A DNA stretch of 64,000 nt from positions 1,984,001 through 2,048,000 of the forward strand of contig NZ_CP022685.1 of the NCBI RefSeq assembly GCF_002556545.1, in the 5' to 3' direction. A program made the translations under genes and the position numbers. Positions 56,154 through 63,855 of the stretch are shown here, piece after piece (within the stretch, counting starts at the first letter, position 1; the number at the start of each line of letters is the position of its first letter). The DNA comes from Streptomyces formicae. GTDB taxonomy: Bacteria > Actinomycetota > Actinomycetes > Streptomycetales > Streptomycetaceae. Below the pieces are notes generated by a model. The model was not told the DNA's origin. It saw only the letters and a list, made by a program, of their open reading frames with translations, and did not search any database.

Positions 56154-56747
56154 ATGAGCGTCGACCCCACCGCCCCCACCCAGGGCGGCTTCCCCGTGCC
56201 GCCGGGCGCGGGCGAGCACCGCAGGCCGAGCGCCGCCCGCTATCTGGTGCCCGCGCTGGTCGCCGCGGCCGTCGCGGTGGGCCTCGGGGCGTACGGCAAG
56301 GTCCACGACCCGGAGGGCACCGCCTTCAACCTCGCGGGGTTCAGCAGCACGAGCGCCGTCAAGTCCTGGCTGGCCACGACGGCGTTCGCCTTCGCGCTCG
56401 TGCAGGTCGTCTCGGCCCTGATGCTGTACGGCAGGGTCCCGGGCCCCTCCTGGTCGGCGGCCCTGCACCGCTGGTCGGGCCGGATCGCGTTCCTGGTCGC
56501 CGTCCCCGTGGCGGTGCACTGCCTCTACGCGCTCGGCTACCAGACGTACTCGACCCGCGTGCTGTGGCACTCGCTGCTCGGCTGCTTCTTCTTCGGGGTG
56601 TTCAGCGCCAAGATGCTGCTCCTCCGCTCGGAACGGCTGCCCGGCTGGCTGCTTCCCCTGGTCGCGGGCGCGGTCTTCGTGACGCTCACGGTGCTCTGGC
56701 TGACGTCGGCGCTCTGGTTCTTCCGTACGGTCGGGGTGACGACGTGA
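56154..56747 (+). CDS. DUF6529-type membrane protein (cytochrome b561-like)
   Basis: 197 aa with about five membrane helices. Conserved His positions occur in ALHRWSGR, VPVAVHCLYALGY and VLWHSLLGCFFFG, spaced as heme b ligands in ferric-reductase/cytochrome b561-like folds. It overlaps the Rieske gene by 4 nt (GTGA). The pair therefore looks like a small electron-transfer module in the membrane. Heme binding is inferred, not shown. GAGAGGGAG precedes the ATG at good spacing. Confidence 0.82.
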   Translation: MSVDPTAPTQGGFPVPPGAGEHRRPSAARYLVPALVAAAVAVGLGAYGKVHDPEGTAFNLAGFSSTSAVKSWLATTAFAFALVQVVSALMLYGRVPGPSWSAALHRWSGRIAFLVAVPVAVHCLYALGYQTYSTRVLWHSLLGCFFFGVFSAKMLLLRSERLPGWLLPLVAGAVFVTLTVLWLTSALWFFRTVGVTT

Positions 56748-57226
56748 GCGGCACGGGGCGGGCCTCGCGCCGTGCGGTGATCGCGGCGGGTGCGGGCGCG
56801 CTCGCCGCGGGGTGCAGCAAGTACGGCGACGAGGGGGCGCGGCCCGAGTCGTCGGAGCCCGCCTCCGCCTCGGCGTCGTCCGGCTCCGACGCCTCGGACA
56901 ACACGTCATCCGCGCCCGCCTCCGAGAAGCCGCCCGCCGGCCCCGAGCTGGCCAGGACCTCCGACATCCCGGTCGGCGGCGGCAAGGTCTTCAAGGACGA
57001 GAAGGTCGTCGTGACGCAGCCGGAGCGCGGCGACTTCAGGGCCTTCTCGGCGGTCTGCACCCACCAGGGCTGCACCGTCTCCGAGGTGGCGGGCGGCACG
57101 ATCAACTGCCCCTGCCACGGCAGCAAGTACCGCGTGGCCGACGCCTCCGTCGCGGGCGGCCCCGCGCCGCGTCCGCTGCCCCCGCAGAAGATCACGGTCA
57201 CCGGAAACTCGATCACGCTCGGCTGA
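56744..57226 (+). CDS. Rieske iron-sulfur Tat lipoprotein
   Basis: 160 aa from a GTG. The N-terminus SRRAVIAAGAGALAAGCS combines a twin-Arg signal with a lipobox (lipidated Cys24). A Ser/Ala/Glu linker follows, then the Rieske domain with CTHQGC (105-110) and CPCHGS (122-127): Cys105, His107, Cys122 and His125 ligate the 2Fe-2S cluster and Cys110/Cys124 form the disulfide. The protein should sit on the outer face of the membrane. Its start overlaps the DUF6529 stop, so the membrane protein is the likely electron partner. Confidence 0.92.
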   Translation: MSGTGRASRRAVIAAGAGALAAGCSKYGDEGARPESSEPASASASSGSDASDNTSSAPASEKPPAGPELARTSDIPVGGGKVFKDEKVVVTQPERGDFRAFSAVCTHQGCTVSEVAGGTINCPCHGSKYRVADASVAGGPAPRPLPPQKITVTGNSITLG

Positions 57227-57248
57227 CCCGGAGCCGTACGCTCACGGC

Positions 57249-57935
57249 ATGCACCCTCAGGACCTGGTCCGCGACCACACGATCTACTCCTGCGTGATGG
57301 GCTCGCGCGCCTTCGGCCTGGCCACGGAGGACAGCGACACCGACCGCAGGGGCATCTTCCTCGCCCCCACACCGCTCTTCTGGCGCTTCGAGAAGCCGCC
57401 GACGCATGTGGACGGGCCCGCGGCCGAACAGTTCAGCTGGGAGCTCGAACGCTTCTGCGAGCTGGCCCTGCGCGCCAACCCGAACGTCCTGGAGTGCCTG
57501 CACTCCCCGCTCGTGGAGCACCTCACCGAGACCGGCCGCGAACTGCTCGACCTGCGCGGCGCGTTCCTCTCCCGCCAGGCCCACGACACCTTCGCCCGCT
57601 ATGCCCTCGGCCAGCGCAAGAAGCTGGACGCCGACGTCCGCGTCCACGGCGCCCCGCGCTGGAAGCACGCGATGCACCTGCTGCGCCTGCTGATCTCCTG
57701 CCGCGACCTGCTGCGCACCGGTGAGCTGACGATCGACGTCGCCGAGCACCGCGAGCCGCTGCTCGCGGTCAAGCGCGGCGAGCTCTCCTGGCCGGAGGTC
57801 GAGTCCTGGATGAACCGTCTCGCGGCGGAGGCGGACGCGGCGGCCCCGCACAGCCCGCTCCCGGCCGGACCCGACCGGGAGCGGATCGAGGACTTCCTCT
57901 TCCGTACGCGGCAGGCGTCAGCCCTGAGGTCCTGA
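57249..57935 (+). CDS. RlaP-type nucleotidyltransferase domain protein
   Basis: 228 aa. N-terminal nucleotidyltransferase motif MGSRAFGLATEDSDTDRRGIF (GS...SDxDxxG), followed by ERFCELALRANPNVLECLHSP. The family (PF10127-like) is found near RNA ligases and repair enzymes and transfers nucleotides to unknown acceptors. It starts 22 nt after the Rieske gene, so it may be in that transcript. Its 3' end overlaps the convergent paralogue by 18 nt. Confidence 0.85.
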   Translation: MHPQDLVRDHTIYSCVMGSRAFGLATEDSDTDRRGIFLAPTPLFWRFEKPPTHVDGPAAEQFSWELERFCELALRANPNVLECLHSPLVEHLTETGRELLDLRGAFLSRQAHDTFARYALGQRKKLDADVRVHGAPRWKHAMHLLRLLISCRDLLRTGELTIDVAEHREPLLAVKRGELSWPEVESWMNRLAAEADAAAPHSPLPAGPDRERIEDFLFRTRQASALRS

Positions 57936-58685
57936 CAGGCGCACCCGGACGACGAGATCGTGCAACGCGTCGTACGCGGTGTGGACCCCGGGCAGCACCG
58001 AGGCGGCCTGTGCCTCGTCGAGGAGGGCGTGCAGCCGCTCCACGTCGGCGGCCACGCGCGCGCGGTCCACCTCGGCGCCGCCGTGCTCGGCCGCGCTCTT
58101 GGCGTCGATGAGTTCGGGCAGGTACGCGGGCGCCCCGGCCACCTCGCCCGCCAGCGTGGGCAGATCGGCGACGACCCGGCCGCTACGCATCAGGTGGACG
58201 CCGGTGAGCAGCACCCGGAACGTGTAGAGCAGCGGCTTGAGTTCGCCGTTCTTCTCGAAGAGCCGCCACTGGGTCCGTGCGAACCCCCGGTAGTGGTGGG
58301 CGTGGTGGCTGGTGAGCACGGTGGGCGCGAGCGCGACGAGTTCCGCGTGCACGTCGGTGGTGTGCACCACCAGGGGCGAGAGCAGCTGCTCCAGGACGTA
58401 GCCGTTGTGCCGCAGCATCAGCCGCACGAACTTGCGCAGGTCGTGCGTGACGAGGTCCATCTCGACCCCGTCGCGCAGCCACATCCTGGACCGGGTCTCG
58501 TCCGGCTCCTTGAGCCCCACCAGATCGGCCACCGGCAGCAGGTGCACGCCGCGCAGGTCCACGTCCGAGTCACGGGAGGGAAAGCCGTACAGATGCGCGC
58601 CGGAGACCGTCGCGAAGAGCAGGGGGTCGGCCTGCTCGGCGACGACGGCGTGCAGGTCGACATCGAGGCCGAGGTCAGCAGTCAT
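57918..58685 (-). CDS. Second RlaP-type nucleotidyltransferase domain protein
   Basis: 255 aa. Motif VSGAHLYGFPSRDSDVDLRGVHL (GS replaced by SGA), LMLRHNGYVLEQLLSPLVVH parallels the first paralogue's LALRANPNVLECLHSPLVEH. The two are distant relatives placed head to head at their 3' ends. The ATG at 58685 lies 3 nt after the ADP-ribosylglycohydrolase stop, which puts this gene in the nrtR-like operon. Acceptor unknown. Confidence 0.85.
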   Translation of the reverse strand: MTADLGLDVDLHAVVAEQADPLLFATVSGAHLYGFPSRDSDVDLRGVHLLPVADLVGLKEPDETRSRMWLRDGVEMDLVTHDLRKFVRLMLRHNGYVLEQLLSPLVVHTTDVHAELVALAPTVLTSHHAHHYRGFARTQWRLFEKNGELKPLLYTFRVLLTGVHLMRSGRVVADLPTLAGEVAGAPAYLPELIDAKSAAEHGGAEVDRARVAADVERLHALLDEAQAASVLPGVHTAYDALHDLVVRVRLSGPQG

Positions 58686-58688
58686 GGC

Positions 58689-59690
58689 TCAAGAATCCCA
58701 GAGCTCGCCGAACGCGTGCAGCTCGTCCCCGTGTTCGATCCGCGCCGTCCACGCGGCGGGCCACGCGTCCGCCCCGAGATGGGCCCCCGCGAACGCCCCG
58801 GCCAGGCAGGCGATCGAGTCCGAGTCCCCCGACGTGCAGGCGGCCCTGCGCACCGCGGCGACCGGTTCGTCGACGAACATCAGGAAGCACAGCAGCCCGG
58901 TGGCGAGCGCCTCCTCGGCGATCCAGCCCTCGCCGGTGGCCAGGCACGGATCGGTCTCGGGCGAGGGCGCGCGCAGGGCGTCCCTGAGCCGCTCCAGGGC
59001 ACCGAGGCACTCGTCCCAGCCCTGCGCGACGAACGCCCCCGGCGTCGCGGCGTCGCCCCGCGTCCACAGGTCGCCGAGCCAGCGCTCGTGGTACGTCTCG
59101 CGGTTCTCGTACGCGTAGGAGCGCAGCAGTCCGACGAGCCCGGTCGGCTCGACGCCCTCGGCGAGCAGCCGGACGGCGTGCGCGGTGAGGTCGGATGCGG
59201 CGAGCGCGGTGGGGTGGCCGTGGGTGAGCGCGGACTGCAACTGGGCGGCGCCCGCCCGCTGTTCGTCGCTCAGACCCGGCACGAGGCCGATGGGCGCGAC
59301 GCGCATGTTGGCGCCGCAGCCCTTGGAGTGCGTCTGGCTGGCCTCCGCCCACGGCCGACCGTCCTTGAGGAGGTAGCAGGCCCGCAGGCAGGTGTTGCCG
59401 GGCGCGCGGTTGTTCTCCGGCGACTGGTACCAGTCCACGAACTCCTCGCGCAGCGGCCGCTCCAGACGCTTGGGCCCGAGCGCGCCCCGGTCCATGGCGG
59501 TGCGCAGGCCGCGGGCCAGCGCGAGCGTCATCTGGGTGTCGTCCGTGATGAGCGCCCGCTTCGGCAGCTCCATCTCCCGCCAGGGCCCGCACGTGGCGAG
59601 GATCGACGGTACGTCGTTGAACTCGGTCGGGAAGCCGAGCGCGTCCCCGAGGGCGAGCCCGAGCAGGGATCCGGTGGCGGCGCGCTTCAT
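58689..59690 (-). CDS. ADP-ribosylglycohydrolase family protein (DraG-like)
   Basis: 333 aa. N-terminal GSLLGLALGDALGFPTEF, the metal-binding ITDDTQMTLALA, and C-terminal ACTSGDSDSIACLAGA are the marks of this Mg-dependent family, which removes ADP-ribose from proteins or small molecules. The ATG overlaps the upstream Nudix stop (ATGA), so the two are coupled, and a nucleotidyltransferase follows 3 nt later. The substrate in streptomycetes is unknown. No ADP-ribosyltransferase is visible nearby. Confidence 0.92.
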   Translation of the reverse strand: MKRAATGSLLGLALGDALGFPTEFNDVPSILATCGPWREMELPKRALITDDTQMTLALARGLRTAMDRGALGPKRLERPLREEFVDWYQSPENNRAPGNTCLRACYLLKDGRPWAEASQTHSKGCGANMRVAPIGLVPGLSDEQRAGAAQLQSALTHGHPTALAASDLTAHAVRLLAEGVEPTGLVGLLRSYAYENRETYHERWLGDLWTRGDAATPGAFVAQGWDECLGALERLRDALRAPSPETDPCLATGEGWIAEEALATGLLCFLMFVDEPVAAVRRAACTSGDSDSIACLAGAFAGAHLGADAWPAAWTARIEHGDELHAFGELWDS

Positions 59691-60421
59691 GAGGAGGTTC
59701 CTTCCGACGCGGGGCGGAGCAGCGGCGGGTGCAGGGTGGTGGCGCTGCCCGCGCGGAAGAGCGCGGCGGGCTTGCCGCGGCCGCCGGTCAGGCGCGCGGC
59801 GCCGGGGATCGCCTCGACGAGCCCGGGGGTGCCGACGACCTTGCGCCGGAAGTTGGCGGGGTCGAGTTCGGCGCCCCACACCGCCTCGTAGACCTGCCGC
59901 AGCTCGCCGAGGGTGAACCGGGGCGCGCAGAAGGCGGTGGCGATGCCGGTGTACTCCAGCTTGCCGCCGACCCGGTCGTGGGCGTCGGCCAGGATCCGGT
60001 CGTGGTCGAAGGCCAGCGGCCGGTAGCTCGCGGGCCGGTACGGCAGCCAGGCGGCGCGGGCCGCGTCGCCGCCGCCGTGCACCTCGGGCTGGTCGGGCAC
60101 GAGCGCCGCGAAGGCGACGGAGACGACCCGCATGCGCGGATCGCGGTCCGGCTCGCTGTAGGTGCGCACCTGCTCCAGATGGAGCCCGCTGACGTCCGCG
60201 AGCCCGGTCTCCTCCGCGAGCTCGCGCGCCGCCGCGCCCTCCGCGGACTCGTCGGGCCGCACGAAGCCGCCGGGCAGCGCCCAGCGCCCCGCGTACGGCT
60301 CCTGGCCGCGCTCGACGAGCAGCACGTGCAGCGCGCCGTCGCGGATGGTGAACACCGCCAGGTCGACGGTGACGGCGAACGGCTCGTAGGCGCGTTTGTC
60401 GTAGGTCCCGGACACGGACAT
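59687..60421 (-). CDS. NrtR-like Nudix protein with winged helix
   Basis: 244 aa. The N-terminal Nudix domain has an intact box, G52-x5-E-x7-RELAEETGL (GFVRPDESAEGAAARELAEE), and the C-terminal 80 residues (LGELRQVYEAVWGAELDPANF, RRKVVGTPGLVEAIPGAARL) match the winged helix of NrtR regulators, which bind DNA and sense ADP-ribose. Many NrtR proteins have lost the catalytic box; here it looks complete, so hydrolase activity is possible. It begins directly after a 51-bp palindrome and is coupled to an ADP-ribosylglycohydrolase. Confidence 0.88.
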   Translation of the reverse strand: MSVSGTYDKRAYEPFAVTVDLAVFTIRDGALHVLLVERGQEPYAGRWALPGGFVRPDESAEGAAARELAEETGLADVSGLHLEQVRTYSEPDRDPRMRVVSVAFAALVPDQPEVHGGGDAARAAWLPYRPASYRPLAFDHDRILADAHDRVGGKLEYTGIATAFCAPRFTLGELRQVYEAVWGAELDPANFRRKVVGTPGLVEAIPGAARLTGGRGKPAALFRAGSATTLHPPLLRPASEGTSS

Positions 60422-60472
60422 GCCCGCCCACCCCCTTAATAGTCATCACGACTATAAAGAGGGTGGGCGGGC
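60422..60472. promoter_or_regulatory. Concentric palindrome between rluB and the nrtR-like gene
   Basis: Two nested inverted repeats share one centre (60447): outer GCCCGCCCACCC/GGGTGGGCGGGC (12 bp) and inner ATAGTC-ATCAC-GACTAT (6-bp arms, 17 bp). The outer arm ends at the ATG of the nrtR-like gene and includes its G-rich ribosome-binding tract. On that strand TATAGT is a credible -10 box within the inner repeat. The inner part is a likely autoregulatory operator; the outer part may terminate rluB transcription. Confidence 0.7.
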
Positions 60473-60491
60473 GGTCACAACCCCTCAGGGC

Positions 60492-61643
60492 CTACAGATC
60501 GACTTCCTTCATCAGCATCCCGACCTCCGTGTTGGAGAGCCTGCGCAGCCACCCGGACTTCTGGTCGCCCAGGGTGATGGGCCCAAAAGCCACCCGCACC
60601 AGCTTGTCGACCGGGAAGCCCGCCTCGGCGAGCATGCGCCGCACGATGTGCTTGCGGCCCTCGTGCAGGGTGACCTCGACCAGGTAGTTCTTGCCGGTCT
60701 GCTCCACGACGCGGAAGTGGTCCGCGCGCGCGTAGCCGTCCTCCAGCTGGATGCCGTCCTTGAGCTGCTTGCCCAGGTCGCGCGGGATCGGACCCACGAT
60801 GTGCGCGAGGTAGGTCTTCTTCACGCCGTACTTCGGGTGGGTCAGCCGGTGCGAGAGCTCGCCGTGGTTGGTGAGCAGGATGACGCCCTCGGTCTCCGTG
60901 TCCAGACGGCCCACGTGGAACAGCCGCGTCTCGCGGTTGTTCGTGTAGTCGCCCAGGCACTGGCGGCCGTCGGGGTCCTCCATCGTGGCCACGACACCGG
61001 CCGGCTTGTTCAGCGCGAAGAACTGGTACGACTGCGTGGCCACGGTCAGGCCGTCGACCTTGATCTCGTCCTTCTCGGGGTCGACGCGCAGCCCCTGCTC
61101 CAGGACGATCTCGCCGTTGACCTCGACGCGGGCCTCGTCGACCAGCTCCTCACAGGCGCGGCGCGAGCCGTAGCCCGCACGGGCCAGGATCTTCTGGAGC
61201 CGCTCGCCCTCCTGCTCGGCGCCCGGGAAGGTCTTGGGCGGGCTCGCCTTGGGCTTGCCCGCGTACCGCTCGCGGTTGCGCTCCTCCTGCCGGGCGTCGT
61301 ATTCCCGCGAGGTCGCCGGGGAGCCGCCGCGACGGCTGCCGCGGGCGCCGGTGCCCTGGGAGGTCCGCGGGCCGCCCTTGGCGCCGCCGCGCGCCGCCGC
61401 GCCACGGCCCTTCTTGGGCGTGCCGCCGCCGTCGGCGGGGCTCACGTCGTAGCGCCGCTCCTCGGGACGCGGCTTGCTGGGCCTGCCGCTGCCCTGCTTG
61501 TCGTCACGGCCGTTACCGGCGCCCCGGTAATTGCCGCGGCCGCCGGTGCTTCCCCGGCCGCCGCTGTTGCCGCGGCCGCCGCTGTTGCCACCACGGCTCC
61601 CGCCGTTGTTTCCGCTGCTGTTCCTGCCGCTGCTGTTTCGCAT
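60492..61643 (-). CDS. rluB: Ribosomal large subunit pseudouridine synthase B
   Basis: 383 aa. A low-complexity N-terminal tail of about 120 aa rich in Gly, Arg, Ser and Asn (NSSGRNSSGNNGG, RGGNSGGRG) precedes an S4 domain (RLQKILARAGYGSRRACEEL) and the RsuA-type catalytic domain with Asp in HVGRLDTETEGVILLTNHGEL. It modifies 23S rRNA near the peptidyl-transferase centre. The ATG at 61643 overlaps the scpB stop by one base (TGATG). The tail is not needed in E. coli RluB. Confidence 0.94.
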   Translation of the reverse strand: MRNSSGRNSSGNNGGSRGGNSGGRGNSGGRGSTGGRGNYRGAGNGRDDKQGSGRPSKPRPEERRYDVSPADGGGTPKKGRGAAARGGAKGGPRTSQGTGARGSRRGGSPATSREYDARQEERNRERYAGKPKASPPKTFPGAEQEGERLQKILARAGYGSRRACEELVDEARVEVNGEIVLEQGLRVDPEKDEIKVDGLTVATQSYQFFALNKPAGVVATMEDPDGRQCLGDYTNNRETRLFHVGRLDTETEGVILLTNHGELSHRLTHPKYGVKKTYLAHIVGPIPRDLGKQLKDGIQLEDGYARADHFRVVEQTGKNYLVEVTLHEGRKHIVRRMLAEAGFPVDKLVRVAFGPITLGDQKSGWLRRLSNTEVGMLMKEVDL

Positions 61644-62302
61644 CAAAGTTCCGTCTGGTCGTCTGCGTCCTCGTCACCCGGCGCATCGGGTGCGTCCGGG
61701 TCGAACGACGGGACACCTTCCAGCGTCTCCGACTCGATCGCCTCCGCCTCGGGGAGGAAGGGCGCGAGCTCCGGGAGTTCGTCAAGGCCGCGCAGGCCCA
61801 TCCGCTCCAGAAAGTAGTTCGTCGTCCTGTACAGGATCGCACCTGTTTCGGGTTCCGCGCCCGCCTCCTCCACCAGGCCCCTCTGGAGAAGCGTCCGCAT
61901 CACCCCGTCACAGTTCACCCCGCGCACCGCGGAGACCCGGGAACGGCTGACCGGCTGGCGGTACGCGACCACCGCGAGGGTCTCCAGGGCCGCCTGGGTG
62001 AGCCGCGCCTGCTGCCCGTCGAGCACGAAGCCCTCCACCGCCGCCGCGTACTCGGGCCGCGTGTAGAACCGCCACCCGCCCGCCACGAGACGCAGCTCGA
62101 AGCCCCGCTTCTGCACCGTGTACTCGTCGGCGAGCTCCCGCAGCGCCTCGGCGACCTGGCGCCTGGGCCGCTGCAGGATCTTGGCGAGGTGCTCCTCGGT
62201 GGCGGGCTCGTCCACCACCATCAGGACGGCCTCCAAGGCGGGCCGCAGCTCCAGCTCGGCCACGGCACCGGCAAGCTCCCCCACGGGACTCTGCTCGCTC
62301 AC
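61643..62302 (-). CDS. scpB: Segregation and condensation protein ScpB
   Basis: 219 aa. Two winged-helix domains (ALEAVLMVVDEPATEEHLAK, then ALETLAVVAYRQPVSRSRVSAVRGVN, given by its central residues) are diagnostic. ScpB joins ScpA and SMC in the bacterial condensin complex. The start is a GTG at 62302 that overlaps the scpA stop (GTGA). An acidic C-terminal extension (PDAPDAPGDEDADDQTEL) is present. Confidence 0.94.
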   Translation of the reverse strand: MSEQSPVGELAGAVAELELRPALEAVLMVVDEPATEEHLAKILQRPRRQVAEALRELADEYTVQKRGFELRLVAGGWRFYTRPEYAAAVEGFVLDGQQARLTQAALETLAVVAYRQPVSRSRVSAVRGVNCDGVMRTLLQRGLVEEAGAEPETGAILYRTTNYFLERMGLRGLDELPELAPFLPEAEAIESETLEGVPSFDPDAPDAPGDEDADDQTEL

Positions 62303-63246
62303 GCCTTCTCCTCCATCGGCTCGGGGGCCCGGTCGAACTCGTCGGTCACGGTCGGCTCCGCCGCGCCGTCCCCGCCGGTCCACCGGACCATCAGCTCGCC
62401 CAGCGGGTCCTCCTGGTCCAGGGCGACGGCCTTCTCCCGGTACAGCTCCAGGAGGGCCAGGAAGCGGGCGACGACCGTCAGGGTGTCCCCCGCGTCCTCC
62501 ACGAGCACCTGGAAGCTGACCTCCCCGCACTCCCGCAGGCGGGCGACGACGAGGCCCGCCTGCTCGCGTACGGAGACCAGCGGGGCGTGGATGTGGTCCA
62601 CGTACACCTGCGGCTTGGCGCGCGGCTGCATGGCCTTCACGGCGAGCTTGGCGAACCCCTCCGCGCCGATGCTGATGACGACCTCGGGCAGCAGCTCCGC
62701 GTGGTGCGGCTCCAGGCCCACGGTCCGCGGATAGCGCCGGGCCTCGTCATCGAGGCGCCCGCTGAAGATGTCCGCGATCCGTTTGTACGCGCGGTACTGC
62801 AACAGCCGCGCGAAGAGCAGGTCCCTGGCTTCCAGCAGCGCCAGATCGCCCTCGTCCTCGACCTCGGCGGCGGGCAGCAGCCTGGCCGCCTTCAGATCGA
62901 GCAGGGTGGCCGCCACCACCAGGAACTCGGTCGTCTGGTCCAGGTCCCAGTCGGCCCCCATGGCCCGGATGTGCGCCATGAACTCGTCGGTCACCTTGGA
63001 CAGCGCGACCTCGGTGACGTCGAGCTTGTGCCGGGAGATCAGCTGCAACAGCAGATCGAAGGGCCCTTCGAAGTTCGCGAGCCGCACCGTGAAACGCCCG
63101 TCGTCGGGCTCGGGTGCCACCGGTTCCGGCTCCACAGCCTCCGGCTGCGAGTCCGGCTCCGGCTCCGCGGGAGCCTCCCCGGGCCCACGGCCCAGAGCAC
63201 GGCGTCTGCCGGACGGGGGCGGTGCGGAGTAGTCGTTCGTGGCCAT
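62299..63246 (-). CDS. scpA: Segregation and condensation protein ScpA
   Basis: 315 aa. After a Pro/Glu-rich N-terminal tail (about 1-55) comes VRLANFEGPFDLLLQLISRHKLDVTEV, the kleisin start, and VAATLLDLKAARLLP. The C-terminal winged helix (VVARFLALLELYREKAVALDQE) binds the SMC head. It forms the ScpA-ScpB-SMC condensin. It overlaps scpB by 4 nt and follows the ribbon-helix-helix-like gene by 18 nt. Confidence 0.95.
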   Translation of the reverse strand: MATNDYSAPPPSGRRRALGRGPGEAPAEPEPDSQPEAVEPEPVAPEPDDGRFTVRLANFEGPFDLLLQLISRHKLDVTEVALSKVTDEFMAHIRAMGADWDLDQTTEFLVVAATLLDLKAARLLPAAEVEDEGDLALLEARDLLFARLLQYRAYKRIADIFSGRLDDEARRYPRTVGLEPHHAELLPEVVISIGAEGFAKLAVKAMQPRAKPQVYVDHIHAPLVSVREQAGLVVARLRECGEVSFQVLVEDAGDTLTVVARFLALLELYREKAVALDQEDPLGELMVRWTGGDGAAEPTVTDEFDRAPEPMEEKA

Positions 63247-63264
63247 CAGGCGGGAACGCTACCC

Positions 63265-63855
63265 TTACCGCCCGCGCAACCGTCGTACGAGAATGCTCGC
63301 GTCCCCGCGCGACTCCAGGTCGGCGAGGACGACGGCGACCGCCTCGCGCACGATGCGCCCGCGGTCGACCGCGAGCCCGTGCTCGCCGCGCAGCACGAGG
63401 CGCGCGTGCTCCAGGTCCATCAGTTCCTCGGCGGAGACGTACACGGTGATCTTCTCGTCGTGCCGCTCACGCCCGCTGGGGCGCCGGTTCGCCGCCCTGG
63501 CCCGCCGCCGTGCCTGCGCGGTCGACGAGCCGGACTTGCCGCCGCCCTGGGTGGCCGAACCTTCCTGCGCCGGGGCCGCGCGGCGCCCGGCACCCTTCTC
63601 GCCCTCGGCGGCCGCGGCGCGGCTGCGCGACTCGGCGCCCGACTCCGCGTCCGTGGCCGCGTGTTCGGCGGGGTCACCGCCGTCGCCCTGCGCGGCGGCG
63701 TCGTCCGTGGCCGCGGCCTCGTCGCTCTCGCCCGCGGGCCCCGGCACGCGCGCCTCGCCGTTGGCCGGGCGCCGCGGAGACGACGACTGGAGCGCCATCC
63801 CCCCGGTCGTACGGAACAGCTCGTCGGCCCCGGGCAGACTCACTCGGCGTGACAC
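63265..63855 (-). CDS. Putative ribbon-helix-helix protein next to parA and scpA
   Basis: 196 aa from a GTG. The first two thirds are a low-complexity, disordered Ala/Gly/Glu segment. The C-terminal 65 residues (HDEKITVYVSAEELMDLEHARL, GRIVREAVAVVLADLESRG) resemble a ribbon-helix-helix DNA-binding fold with a VYV beta strand and two helices. It overlaps the parA-like gene by 16 nt. Positioned between a ParA ATPase and ScpA, it could be the DNA-binding partner, analogous to small ParB-like or ParG proteins. This is inference. Confidence 0.75.
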   Translation of the reverse strand: MSRRVSLPGADELFRTTGGMALQSSSPRRPANGEARVPGPAGESDEAAATDDAAAQGDGGDPAEHAATDAESGAESRSRAAAAEGEKGAGRRAAPAQEGSATQGGGKSGSSTAQARRRARAANRRPSGRERHDEKITVYVSAEELMDLEHARLVLRGEHGLAVDRGRIVREAVAVVLADLESRGDASILVRRLRGR

